DNA from: Candidatus Schekmanbacteria bacterium
GTDB lineage: Bacteria > CSSED10-310 > JACPHN01
NCBI GenBank assembly: GCA_016188575.1
Contig: JACPHN010000075.1
Span: 1 to 64,000 of the forward strand
Direction of reading: 5' to 3'
DNA: 64,000 nt
The translations under genes were made by a program, and so were the position numbers. How positions within the stretch are numbered: the first letter of the stretch is position 1; each line of letters begins with the position of its first letter. This document shows, piece after piece, positions 53,921-62,724 of the stretch. A model generated the notes under the pieces. That model was given only the letters and a program-made list of their open reading frames with translations, was not told the origin of the DNA and did not search any database.

Positions 53921-54446
53921 CCATGCGATGGGCATCGGCGAGCAACCAGAACGCGTAACGCCGTTCGGGTTCACACCACCGTTCCTTCTGCTTTGAGTTT
54001 CGGGTTTCTAGTTTCGAGTTTCGAGTTTCGAGTTTCGAGTTTCGAGTTGAAGAGCTCACCCTCTTCGAGCTCGAAACTCCAAACTCAAGACGCGAAACCA
54101 ACGATTGACAAGGCTGCGGACGCGTTCCGCCAAGGATGCCCATTGCCGGTCAACTGTGTCAAAGGCTTCCTTGAGCGCGCTTTTCCACTGGCGCGCCTGG
54201 AGGCTGTTCAAACTGACGTAGCCAATCTCAAGCCAAGCGTTGCGAACGGCGAGCGAAGTCGACATCTCGGCCCCAAAGCGTCGCGTTGGCCAAATCGAGA
54301 AGATGCCGATCTTTCTCGCGAGCGTACGCTTTGGCAGTCGCGTCCAACTCGTCCCATTTGCCACGGTTCGGCGGCAAGCTGATGCGGCGGATCGTGCGCG
54401 TGGGCCGACTCTTTGCCTTATTCGCTTGCGAGGTCCTTGTCAGCAT
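53921..54446 (-). pseudogene. TnpB/IS605 OrfB-like transposase remnant, interrupted by a repeat element
   Basis: Three pieces of one protein are spread over two frames on the minus strand: RRISLPPNRGKWDELDATAK (from ~54446), then SLQARQWKSALKEAFDTVDR (to ~54115), and, beyond a repeat-rich stretch, CEPERRYAFWLLADAHRM (~53925-53980). The order and spacing recall the N-terminal part of IS605-type OrfB/TnpB-like proteins. It is truncated (no RuvC domain), frameshifted near 54235 and split by the heptamer element at 53990-54101. Family assignment is from memory of the pattern and is moderate. Confidence 0.5.
53990..54101. repeat. Hairpin element with tandem 7-bp repeats (GTTTCGA)
   Basis: GAGTTTC / GTTTCGA units are repeated head to tail at least five times at 54005-54047. 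They are followed by a 12-base spacer region and an inverted arm (CTCGAAACTCCAAACTC). Outer ends also pair (GTTTCGGGTTTC with GCGTCTTGAGTTTGG-like bases). It lies inside the TnpB-like remnant. Confidence 0.7.
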
Positions 54447-54630
54447 GATTCTGTAGATCTTTTTCTGTCGCCAATTGAGCGATTTTCTTTTTGTACTTGC
54501 GCAGACCGTATAATCGTGTAGATCTTAGCATCGATGATGATGGAAGTCAATACGAGAATCGAGCTCCTTTGGCCCTGTTCGCGAAGGAGTCCGCGGCAAC
54601 GACGGATTAGACGCCGGACGCCCCTGCGCT

Positions 54631-55080
54631 TCAGGAGCGCCCCGGCTTGTGACCTGAATCGGTGTTGAAGACCTTCGCCGAGCTACGCTTGCAGGACCAA
54701 CGGCCGTCGGCCGAGCGGGAAAACGCGAAGATCTCGTACTTCCCGCTACGTTCCGCCGAGGCGAATGCGGAGACATATGCAGTGGAGAAGCCCCATTGCT
54801 CGGAAACTGGCCGGATAAGCTCGAACACCTCGAGAGCCTCCTGATCGAGCTCCTTTGATGCCGCTGCTGAGACCGCGGTGACGTACTCGAGAGCGAAGGC
54901 ATCCTGATTGGCATGTCGTTCGCCGTGCTCGACGCCCCACACGAGCTGGCATGAAGTTACCTTGACAGATCTGCCTGACGGGAGCTGCTGGGAAAGAGTT
55001 GGCTGGGGAAAGCGGCCCGAATCGAGGCAGCCAAAACACCAGGCGAGGAGAAGCGATGCGTTCAGAATTCGTAGTGACAC
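54631..55080 (-). CDS. Small putative lipoprotein of unknown function
   Basis: 149 residues from a GTG at 55080, preceded by GGAGG. The leader SLRILNASLLLAWCFGC ends in a lipobox-like Cys near residue 17, so it is probably lipid anchored. The mature part is mixed (QDAFALEYVTAVSAAASKEL; GFSTAYVSAFASAERSGKYE) with no known domain; two later cysteines (near VTSCQLVW and WSCKRS) could pair. It stands alone, divergent from the metalloprotease gene, with more A/T than average. Function unknown. Confidence 0.6.
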   Translation of the reverse strand: MSLRILNASLLLAWCFGCLDSGRFPQPTLSQQLPSGRSVKVTSCQLVWGVEHGERHANQDAFALEYVTAVSAAASKELDQEALEVFELIRPVSEQWGFSTAYVSAFASAERSGKYEIFAFSRSADGRWSCKRSSAKVFNTDSGHKPGRS

Positions 55081-55417
55081 AATGCCTCCATCATGCGGGG
55101 AGAGGTGCGACGCATAGAAGGGGGTTCCGGGTTCAACGGTTCGTGCTGCCATCATGGGTGCTCTCGGGCGTCTAACGGGGAGCCGGGTCAGTGGCTGGGC
55201 CCGAAAGTAGTATAGTACCGCTCGGCAATGTCTGCTGCGCGGCGGCATCCTGAGCCGGCGGGAGATCGACAGAGCGGCGCGCGCGCAGCGCCTCAGCCGG
55301 CGTCGGCTCGGCCTCGCGTAGCTCGATATGGAGCTGCTTTGCCGCGGCACAGGGCGAGTGAGCGCGGGATTGGAATCCGTGCTAGCATGATAGCGCCGTA
55401 GGCGCGGAGGCGTGGCG

Positions 55418-56758
55418 ATGCTTTCCATGTCCAGAATCTTGCCCAGACTGCTCAGGCACCTGGCCGGTGCGGCGTGTCTGACCGTGATCTTCACCCTTCC
55501 GGCGGCCGCGAGGAAACCGGACCTGGCGGGACTGGCTGCCTACACCGAAACCGAGCTGCAGCTTGCAGTAGAGAAGTCTGGGAGGGGGCGAGCTCAGCTC
55601 GTCCTGGCCGGATCGCCCGTGACCTTGTTGCTCGAGCCCGTGGACTTGCGGGCTACCGGGTTTCGGCTTCTCGTTGCTGGGGCCGGCGGAGTCGAGCTCC
55701 AGGAGCCGCCTCCTCCGCGCACGGTTCGGGGTAGTGTCGCCGGTAACCCGGCCAGCTCGGTGCGGGGATCGATCACCGGCCATGGCTTTGCGGGCCTCGT
55801 GCGCGCCAACGGTGGCGCGTGGTACGTCGAGCCGCTTCGCCGGTACCTGCCGCAGGCTTCGCCCGAGGCTCATGTGGTCTACCGGCCACTGGATGTCGCG
55901 GCCGCCCCGCTGAGATGCGGAACCAGGCGCTCGATGGTCGAAACTGCCGACCTGCCTGCCGACGCACCCGCGCCCGTTCGCAGGGTTGCTGTCGTGCTGG
56001 CCGAGATCGCTCTGGACGCCGACTTCGAGCGCTTCCAGCTCGACGGCTCCGACCCACAAGCAACCCTCGAAAACATGGAACAGATCCTCAACCTGGTTAC
56101 CGACCAATACGAGCGCGAGCTCGGCATCACCTACCGAATCAGCGCCAGCATCATTCGGACGGTCGAACCCGATCCGTACCGCGACCCGGACCAACATGCC
56201 GCCGGGTGGGTCAATGCGGACAACCTGATGGAGGAATTCATGCGGGAATGGCGGACGAACCAGGTGGCGTTGCCTCGCGACGTGGCGCATCTGTTCACTG
56301 GCAAGAACCTCGGCTACCAGGCACCGGCCGGGTTGGCATACCTGGGTTCCGTCTGCGACCCGTATCGCGGCTACGGATTCTCCGGGAACGGGACGGAGAC
56401 CGTCCTGGCGCTGCGGCAGTCCTTGACGGCCCACGAGCTCGGGCACAGTTGGAGGGCGGAGCACTGCGACGATTCACTGGCGGACAACTTTTTCGCGGGT
56501 TGCTGCGGTCCGCCGAGCTACACGATGTGCTCCTATCTCGGCTCGGATCCGCGCAATAAATTTTGCCAGCCGTCGCTGAGCGTGATGGGTGCGTTTCGGG
56601 ACAGTCTCGACTGCCTGTCCGAGGTGACTCCCGGTGGCGTCGCCGCGGATCGCGCGCCGGCACTGGCGATCCTGCTCGCATTGCTTTCCGTCGCTGCCGC
56701 TCGGCTGCCGGCGGGCACTTGCTTTCAGCGAGCGACCGCTCGGCGTCATCTTTCCTGA
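55418..56758 (+). CDS. Secreted M12-type (reprolysin-like) metalloprotease
   Basis: 446 residues from the ATG at 55418, seven bases after GGAGG (a GTG at 55412 is less likely). A signal peptide (RHLAGAACLTVIFTLPAAA) and a pro-like segment precede the catalytic domain. The zinc site is TAHELGHSWRAEHCD, the HExxHxxxxxHD pattern of metzincins, with the cysteine-rich stretch NFFAGCCGPPSYTMCSYLG after it. A C-terminal hydrophobic stretch (APALAILLALLSVAAARLPA) could be a sorting or membrane tail. Secreted protease; substrate unknown. It is divergent from the lipoprotein gene. Confidence 0.87.
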   Translation: MLSMSRILPRLLRHLAGAACLTVIFTLPAAARKPDLAGLAAYTETELQLAVEKSGRGRAQLVLAGSPVTLLLEPVDLRATGFRLLVAGAGGVELQEPPPPRTVRGSVAGNPASSVRGSITGHGFAGLVRANGGAWYVEPLRRYLPQASPEAHVVYRPLDVAAAPLRCGTRRSMVETADLPADAPAPVRRVAVVLAEIALDADFERFQLDGSDPQATLENMEQILNLVTDQYERELGITYRISASIIRTVEPDPYRDPDQHAAGWVNADNLMEEFMREWRTNQVALPRDVAHLFTGKNLGYQAPAGLAYLGSVCDPYRGYGFSGNGTETVLALRQSLTAHELGHSWRAEHCDDSLADNFFAGCCGPPSYTMCSYLGSDPRNKFCQPSLSVMGAFRDSLDCLSEVTPGGVAADRAPALAILLALLSVAAARLPAGTCFQRATARRHLS

Positions 56759-57455
56759 CGGCCCACTCATCCCAGCTCCGGAAGCTCGCATGACTCCCTC
56801 TGTTGGTTCGCGGCTCGGTAGACCCTCCCTCGATGTCGATGGCGAGCTCGTAAAGACGGGGCGCGCCCGGGACCACCATCACGCCAATCATGGTGACCGC
56901 GACCGACGTTTCCTTCGCGACCGGCGCGTGTCGCCGTATCTTGGCGGCGGCCGGGCTGGTGGCGCGTGCGGGAGAAGATCGTCACGACCGGTCGGACGGC
57001 AGGCTCGACCAGCCTCGGTGCGCATGTGGTCAGCGGCCTCGCCGTGCGCGCTCATCACCTCGTAGTGCTGCTCGGAGAGCTTGCTCATGCGTTCGTTCCG
57101 CACTCTCTGGAGGGGGATGAAGGCAGTACGGCTCCCTACCACGATGAGGACGAAGTCGGCGGTTTCAGCTTTTCACTGCGCTTCGCCGTCACTCTGTGAT
57201 CGCAAGCGCCGCAATGGGAGCGGCGCCGCGAATGCCGGGGGCAGCACGATGCGGATGACCAGGCGTTGGCGCTCGCTTCTGAGCCATTCGTCGTCAAGCT
57301 GGCGGGCAGGCGCGAGGCAAGGCTTCCCCGGTGTTGACGCCAGTTCCTCGCGAATGCTCAGACCTTGTGGACAAGGCCCATGCTCAAGCTCTACTCAGGC
57401 AGCGCAATGCGAATCAGATAACGGCTTGGCATCGGCCGGAGCACGAACCGCAAGG
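56759..57455. other. Region of about 700 bp without a clear gene
   Basis: Short frames on both strands exist, for example a minus-strand stretch ending VVPGAPRLYELAIDIEGGS near 56800 and a plus-strand stretch around 56970-57199. None has a start, ribosome site and family signature together. It may be a decayed gene; I cannot name it. Confidence 0.4.
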
Positions 57456-58835
57456 TCATCGAGAATCGGGAATCCGCAGTGGAGAACCTCGCTCGGAGCC
57501 GTCAGGATCACCTTTGGTGTCGTCTCCGGTCCTGCTGACGAGGTACCAAGTGCGTCTCGGACCGACGCCCTTCACGTCGATCTCGCCACGCTCTTCGAGT
57601 TGGAACTTGCCAACGAGTCGATCGTAAGTGGCCTCGGTGACTTGAATCGTCCCGGGTTTGCCGTGACTCTCCATGCGCGAGGCCATGTTGACGGTGTCGC
57701 CCCAGAGGTCGTAGATGAATCGCTTGCGCCCGATCACTCCGGCGACCACTGGGCCCGTGCTGATACCAATTCTCAATTCCAACGGCCTTTCCCCGGCGGA
57801 CGCGAGCATCGGCGCGATGGCCATCATGTCGAGAGCCATGTTGGCAACACAGAAGGCATGGTCGTCACGCGCCTCCGGAAGCCCCGCAGCGGCCATATAG
57901 GCATCGCCAATGGTCTTGATTTTCTCGAGCCCATGTTTCTCGGCGAGCGCGTCGAACTCCGTGAAGACCCGGTTGAGGAGCTCCACCACCTCCGCTGCGC
58001 TCAGGCGTGCCGACATCGGTGTGAAGCCAGCAATGTCTGCGAACAGGACAGTGACTTCAGCAATGCCGTCTGCGATCGCGCTGTGATCTTGCTTGAGTCT
58101 GTGAGCAATGGAGGCTGGAAGGATGTTGAGGAGAAGACGCTCGGAACGATCCCGCTCTCGGAGCATCTCGGCCTCGGCAGTCGATACCAGACGGCGCATG
58201 CCGGTTGCGCACGTCACCGCCAAGGAGAATACGCCTGCAATGGACGCGTACTCAATGATGACCCGGACCGTTGAAGAAAACTCCACGATGCGGAAGCCAG
58301 TGGAACGTACCCAGAGCCAGACCCCGATACCGATTGCGCAAAGAGCGATGGTCAACACCGCAGCCGTTTGCTCTTCGTTTGGAAACAAAAGCGCACACGC
58401 GAACGCAACCACCATGAACCACAGATAGATCGGTATCTGGCCTCCAAATGTGAAAGTCAGTGTTTCCGACCACACCAGAGCAAGAGCCGCTATGTATTTC
58501 CTCGCCAGAGCATGGCGTTGCATCCAACTCAGAACGATCGTTGCAAACAAGAGCAGCGATACAACAGCCGTGATCCTCGCCAGCACCGCGTGGCCGCCGA
58601 AACTCGCGATCGGAACGAAGACAGCCACCGCGAGACCGCCCGCCAGGGCAGCGAGGTTGGTAAACCTGACGTGTCGGGTTTCCTGCAGCGATTGCCCAGC
58701 AGGTGCACCGATTCCGAGCAGCCTCAGAAACAACTCGCCAACGAAGCCGAACCCACCAATCGTCCGAACAGTCGCCACCTCGGACCGGACATCATCGAGC
58801 AGGCAGGAAGCCAATCTGGGGTTCTCCAACATCAT
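57456..58835 (-). CDS. Six-span membrane adenylate cyclase (class III)
   Basis: 459 residues. Six hydrophobic segments lie in residues ~55-215 (for example LAALAGGLAVAVFVPIASFG), then a coiled linker (AEAEMLRERDRSERLLLNIL) and a class III cyclase domain (~255-430): VLFADIAGFTPMSARL, EKIKTIGDAYMAAAGLPEA, YDLWGDTVNMASRMES. The Lys of IKTIGD and Asp of YDLWGD are the adenine-selecting pair, and the two metal aspartates plus transition-state Asn/Arg are present, so cAMP synthesis is likely. It stands alone. This is the second cyclase in the window, with better substrate residues than the one at 14549. Confidence 0.93.
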   Translation of the reverse strand: MMLENPRLASCLLDDVRSEVATVRTIGGFGFVGELFLRLLGIGAPAGQSLQETRHVRFTNLAALAGGLAVAVFVPIASFGGHAVLARITAVVSLLLFATIVLSWMQRHALARKYIAALALVWSETLTFTFGGQIPIYLWFMVVAFACALLFPNEEQTAAVLTIALCAIGIGVWLWVRSTGFRIVEFSSTVRVIIEYASIAGVFSLAVTCATGMRRLVSTAEAEMLRERDRSERLLLNILPASIAHRLKQDHSAIADGIAEVTVLFADIAGFTPMSARLSAAEVVELLNRVFTEFDALAEKHGLEKIKTIGDAYMAAAGLPEARDDHAFCVANMALDMMAIAPMLASAGERPLELRIGISTGPVVAGVIGRKRFIYDLWGDTVNMASRMESHGKPGTIQVTEATYDRLVGKFQLEERGEIDVKGVGPRRTWYLVSRTGDDTKGDPDGSERGSPLRIPDSR

Positions 58836-59682
58836 GATATCTCCTCAGAATCAGCGTAACTTGTGCCCACTTCTCCGGAAACAGATAGACTGCTTCGGCA
58901 CCGGAAAAAATAGGGCCCGGGCGGGCATGCTGGAATTGTTAGAACATCCTCCAGCGCCAGAGCCGAGCCATGTTCGATGGAGATAGTACTACGCCGAAAC
59001 CCTCAGAGAGACAACCGCGATGGGATCGACTCTCCACAGTGCGGAATCTCGTTGTCCTCGAATGAGCTCGACCCGAGCTCTCGCACCGGCAGCTCGCGCG
59101 GCACAGCGGGGTGCCGCGTTCGACGTTGCAACACGGTCTCGCCCGCAAGCGGAGTCTCGGTGCCGATCCACGCGTACACGAATTTTTCGAATCTCCGCAG
59201 GGATTGGCCTTCGTCCGCCGACTCGTGGCCGCGGCGCAGGTCACTTTCGAACAGGTCGCCCCCTGTGGAGTACGGCTCGTGAGCCTCTCTTGACGCCTGA
59301 GTCGATTGGACTGCGTGGTGCCCGCCTCTGTCGGCTCCCAGCATGCGGTGGCTCGCGCCATCGATGCGCATTGTCGCACCCGCACCCGTATTTCGGCGCG
59401 ATGAAGCGCGCCGCTACGGCCTCGCGAAGAGCGTAGGCGCGCGACTTGTCGCGCGCGAATACGGGAACGAGCTCTGTATTGGTGATCACAAACGATGTGC
59501 ATTACGCGTTTCAGGCCGGGGTTCGGGAACCCTCCCAGCGCCTGAGGCAGCGGGCGCCGCCCTGGACCTCGCTACGCTCGGTTCCGCGGCGATTCCGCCC
59601 TGAGGGGCGGGGTTTCGGACCGGCTGACGAATGGATGACGCGGTTTCTGGAGTGCTCCGCCGGCCGATGTGCGGAGATGGGC
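58836..59682. other. Region of about 850 bp without a clear gene
   Basis: No family signature in any frame. A perfect 9-bp inverted repeat with a 2-base loop (GCGCGCGAC-TT-GTCGCGCGC) lies at 59437-59456. The purM promoter begins at 59683. Codon-like composition in places suggests a decayed gene. Confidence 0.4.
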
Positions 59683-59711
59683 TTGCCACGGCCATGCGGC
59701 CTCTCTATAGT
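59683..59711 (+). promoter_or_regulatory. Sigma-70 promoter of purM, predicted near-leaderless
   Basis: TTGCCA (59683-59688), exactly 17 bases, then TATAGT (59706-59711). The start site falls at about 59718-59719, directly before the purM ATG at 59720, and no Shine-Dalgarno sequence lies between. Confidence 0.55.
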
Positions 59712-59719
59712 CAGAGCCC

Positions 59720-60769
59720 ATGACCAATCGACGCGCCTGGAGTTACAGAGATGCCGGAGTGGACGTGGACGGCGCCGCGGAGCTTGTCGGCGACATTCGC
59801 GCGCTCGCGGCGCGGACCGCGCGGCCCGAGACGATCCTGGGAATCGGCGGATTCGCCGCGCTCTCCCGGGTACCGGTGGACCGCTACCGGCGTCCTGTGT
59901 TGGTATCCTCGACGGACGGCGTGGGCACCAAGATCAAGCTCGCGCAGGCGTGGGGTCGCCACCGGGGAGTCGGCGTCGACCTCGTCGCCATGGTCGTGAA
60001 TGACTTGCTGCCCTGCGGCGCCGAGCCCTTTCTTTTTCTCGACTATCTCGCCATGGGGCGGCTGGACGCCGCGGTCATCCGCGAGCTCGTCGACGGCATT
60101 TCGGACGGCTGCGCGAAGGCGGGCTGCGCCCTCGTCGGGGGCGAGACCGCGGAAATGCCTGGAGTCTATGGAGACGGCGAATACGACGTCGCGGGGTTCG
60201 GCGTCGGGCTGGTCGAGGAGAACGAGATCGTCGACGGTAGCCGCGTCTGCCGAGGCGCGGCGCTTGTGGGGTTGGCCTCGAGTGGGCTGCACAGCAACGG
60301 CTTCAGCCTGGTGAGGCGTCTATTACCGCCCGAGGAGCTCGATGGCGGGACCATCCTGGCGCCGCTGACCGTGCCGCTGGCCGACGAGCTCCTGGCGCCG
60401 ACCCGCATCTACGCCCAGTTGATTGCGCTGGTGCGCTCGCAGTTTGATATCTGGGCCATGGCTCACATCACGGGCGGCGGTCTGCTCGAAAACGTCCCCC
60501 GCACCTTGCCGGAGGGGCTGGGCGTCGCGCTGGACCGCCGCGCCTGGTCGCTGCCGCCGATCTTTCGCCTGCTTCAGGAGCGCGGCGACATCTCCGATCG
60601 GGAGATGCTGCGCACGTTCAACTGCGGTATCGGCTACACTCTGGTGGTCGAGGCCAACGCCGCCGATCGCCTGCTGGCGACCGTGCGGGACGTCTCGGAT
60701 TGCGCGGCCTTTCGCATCGGCGAGATCGTCGAAGTGCCCCCGGGCGGGGAGCGAGTCGGATTCGCGTGA
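59720..60769 (+). CDS. purM: Phosphoribosylformylglycinamidine cyclo-ligase
   Basis: AIR synthetase closes the imidazole ring in de novo purine synthesis using ATP. 349 residues, normal. Conserved pieces: SYRDAGVDVDGAAELV, VSSTDGVGTKIKLAQ, NDLLPCGAEPFLFLDYLA, VGGETAEMPGVY, GLASSGLHSNGFSLVRRL and HITGGGLLENVPRTLP. The ATG sits immediately after a strong promoter. It is followed by purN, nine bases from stop to start, an operon order seen in many bacteria. Confidence 0.96.
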   Translation: MTNRRAWSYRDAGVDVDGAAELVGDIRALAARTARPETILGIGGFAALSRVPVDRYRRPVLVSSTDGVGTKIKLAQAWGRHRGVGVDLVAMVVNDLLPCGAEPFLFLDYLAMGRLDAAVIRELVDGISDGCAKAGCALVGGETAEMPGVYGDGEYDVAGFGVGLVEENEIVDGSRVCRGAALVGLASSGLHSNGFSLVRRLLPPEELDGGTILAPLTVPLADELLAPTRIYAQLIALVRSQFDIWAMAHITGGGLLENVPRTLPEGLGVALDRRAWSLPPIFRLLQERGDISDREMLRTFNCGIGYTLVVEANAADRLLATVRDVSDCAAFRIGEIVEVPPGGERVGFA

Positions 60770-60777
60770 CCGGAAAA

Positions 60778-61401
60778 ATGCTTCGCGTCGCCGTTTTTGC
60801 TTCCGGAACGGGGACCAATCTGAGCGCCATCGTCGACGCCGCCCGCAGTGCGCCAGGGTTCTTCGCGGTTGCTCTGGTGATCGTGAGCCGCGCAGATGCG
60901 GGCGCCGGCGCGCGCGCGGCCGCGGCCGGAATCCCCTGCGCGCACATCTCCAGTGCGACCCACGCCACTGCGGCCGAACGCGATGACGCCATGTTGGAGC
61001 TGCTCGCCGCGCACCGCGTCGACCTGATAGCGCTCGCCGGATACCTCAAGCGCATCTCGCCCTACTTCATTGCCCGCTTCGGCAAGCCGATCCTGAATAT
61101 CCACCCGGCCCTGCTTCCGGAGTTTGGCGGCCAGGGGATGTACGGATGCCGGGTCTTCGAGGCGGTTCTCGCCTCGGGCGCCAAAGCGTCAGGCGTGACG
61201 ATTCACCTCGTCGACGAGCAGTACGACCACGGGCCGATCGTGTTTCAGGAGGCGATTGCGGTCCTGGACGGCGACACGGTCGAGTCGCTCGCGGCACGCA
61301 CGCAGGCGCTGGAGCACCGCGCGTATCCGCTCGTGCTCCGCCGCATCGCGGAAGGTGAAATCGACGTCGGTGGCGGCGGCAGCGATCGCCGCTCCGGCTA
61401 G
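60778..61401 (+). CDS. purN: Phosphoribosylglycinamide formyltransferase
   Basis: GAR transformylase adds the formyl group from 10-formyl-tetrahydrofolate, the third step of purine synthesis. 207 residues from ATG 60778; GTG at 60766, overlapping the purM stop, is the alternative. Signatures: FASGTGTNLSAIVD (GAR site), IALAGYLKRISPYFI, NIHPALLPEFGGQGMYG with the catalytic Asn/His, and the catalytic Asp in VDEQYDHGPIVFQ. The C-terminal gly/asp-rich tail is short. Co-transcribed with purM. Confidence 0.95.
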   Translation: MLRVAVFASGTGTNLSAIVDAARSAPGFFAVALVIVSRADAGAGARAAAAGIPCAHISSATHATAAERDDAMLELLAAHRVDLIALAGYLKRISPYFIARFGKPILNIHPALLPEFGGQGMYGCRVFEAVLASGAKASGVTIHLVDEQYDHGPIVFQEAIAVLDGDTVESLAARTQALEHRAYPLVLRRIAEGEIDVGGGGSDRRSG

Positions 61402-61709
61402 CTCCCACACGCCGGCGGCGATCGGAACATGGAGATCGAAAGGAGCGCGCAAGGAACCGCGCCCGTCTGGTGAGATTCGAACCACAAGGGCCGTATCGAC
61501 GACGACGAGGCTGAAGCGACGCCTCGTGGCTCGGGTGTCCTCCTCGATCGGCAGCGTGGCGGCAATCCGACCTTCGTTGGCTGTCAGACCCTGCTAGCCG
61601 ACGAGTCCGATCGTTTCCACGAGCTGATTCGCCGGGATTCAGGGCGGGGACCGCTGCCGCGGTGTTCGCCGCGGCGGCGCCCCTGCGCGAGACCGGCCCG
61701 GCCGCGGGA
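61402..61709. other. Convergent intergenic region, about 310 bp
   Basis: It lies between purN and the carbonic anhydrase gene. A minus-strand open frame crosses it and the end of purN (reading RFSLVVVDTALVVRISPDGR) but has no supported start or family match; possibly a gene remnant. Confidence 0.35.
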
Positions 61710-62471
61710 CTAGCTCGCCGCCACCTGCCGCTCGTGCAGCGGTTGCGTGGGTCGGGCGTTGCCGTTGTACATCAGGCGAAACGCTTCGAGCTGCTCTGGC
61801 GAAACCTGCACCGGCTCCTTCAAGACCAGCCAGCGGACACCTTCCGTACAGGGCGGAGTGGTCAGCGAGCCCATGTACTCGAAACGCGCGTGGTGCGCGG
61901 GCAGGAAGGTAGAGAGGTCGAATGCGTGCTCGCCTTCGTTGATGGTCTCACCCGCCTTCGGCAGGCGCTCCCAAATCGGCGCGAGGAATGCATTCTCGGC
62001 GCCGGCAGACATCAGTACGCCGACCACGGCGAGCTTTCCTTCGGCATTCTTGTGGACGAGGTGAGCGGCCATCTCGAACGACTTGCCGCCGATGGTGTGC
62101 TCGCTTGGGCTGTGAAAGTGAAACTGGACGAGCTCGTACTTCTGATCTCCGACCACCAGAAACGACCCGGGTTTGACGTTCACCTGGATGGTGTGGCCGT
62201 TGTTTGCGATCTCGACGGGGGTTGGGGCGTAGCGGAATTCGAGCGCTTGGAGGTCACTTGCGGGGGCGTTTGTGAGATCCACGGGTGACTGCGCCGTACC
62301 GGTCTTGCACGCCGCAAACTCCGGCTTCATCTCGCCCCAGTGGGCGGGGCCGGTCTCGTCCGCATAGCCCCAGTGTTTTTCGTGCTCGCCCTCCGAATGA
62401 CCGCAGCCGATGGACAGTGCCAGCGTGAGTGCGAATATCAAGACGGCAAGTGAACGTGACTTCTTGGACAT
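61710..62471 (-). CDS. Alpha-type carbonic anhydrase, exported
   Basis: 253 residues from the ATG at 62471. An N-terminal leader (LAVLIFALTLALSIGC) suggests export, probably as a lipoprotein with Cys23. The zinc ligands His118, His120 and His137 are visible in LVQFHFHSPSEH and EMAAHLVH, with the proton-relay and substrate-pocket pieces GSLTTPPCTEGVRW present. Alpha-class carbonic anhydrases interconvert CO2 and bicarbonate in the periplasm. It stands alone, convergent with purMN; repeat copy 7 lies about 100 bp upstream of its start. Confidence 0.95.
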   Translation of the reverse strand: MSKKSRSLAVLIFALTLALSIGCGHSEGEHEKHWGYADETGPAHWGEMKPEFAACKTGTAQSPVDLTNAPASDLQALEFRYAPTPVEIANNGHTIQVNVKPGSFLVVGDQKYELVQFHFHSPSEHTIGGKSFEMAAHLVHKNAEGKLAVVGVLMSAGAENAFLAPIWERLPKAGETINEGEHAFDLSTFLPAHHARFEYMGSLTTPPCTEGVRWLVLKEPVQVSPEQLEAFRLMYNGNARPTQPLHERQVAAS

Positions 62472-62571
62472 GGAAAACTCCAGACACCGGGTAGGCGGCG
62501 AGCTGCCGCAGGATTTGGTGCGATTAAGATAGCCAGTTCGTCGCGGCGCGCCAAGCCGGCGCCTGCCTCCC

Positions 62572-62700
62572 GAATCCCCCGCCGGTTCGACTGCAAGCTG
62601 TTCGCCAAGCGCATTGCGAAGACCCCCCACCTCACCTCCTCCGCAGGCGGGGAGGGGCAGAGGGGGCCGCTGTCGCGTCGACGTCGAACAGGCGGTGGCT
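62572..62700 (+). repeat. Dispersed palindromic repeat, copy 7
   Basis: The best-preserved copy. GAATCCCCCGCCGGTTCGAC, TTCGCCAAGCGCATTGCGAA, the palindrome around CCTCCGCAGGCGGGGAGG, CGCTGTCGCGTCGACGTCG and the right end AACAGGCGGTGGCTTCAGG. The ends CCGCCGGTTCGAC and GTCGAACAGGCGG are inverted repeats. It ends 24 bp beyond the PepF-like stop codon. Confidence 0.8.
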
Positions 62701-62724
62701 TCAGGTGCCTGGTCGTGGCCGTAG

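Noticed and set aside
53990-54050. Tandem GTTTCGA units as a possible CRISPR array
   Set aside because: Seven-base units with no spacers and no cas genes nearby; a tandem repeat, not CRISPR.
61465-61500. Minus-strand GGTTCGAATC resembling a tRNA T-arm
   Set aside because: No cloverleaf can be built; the flanks fit a short open frame instead.
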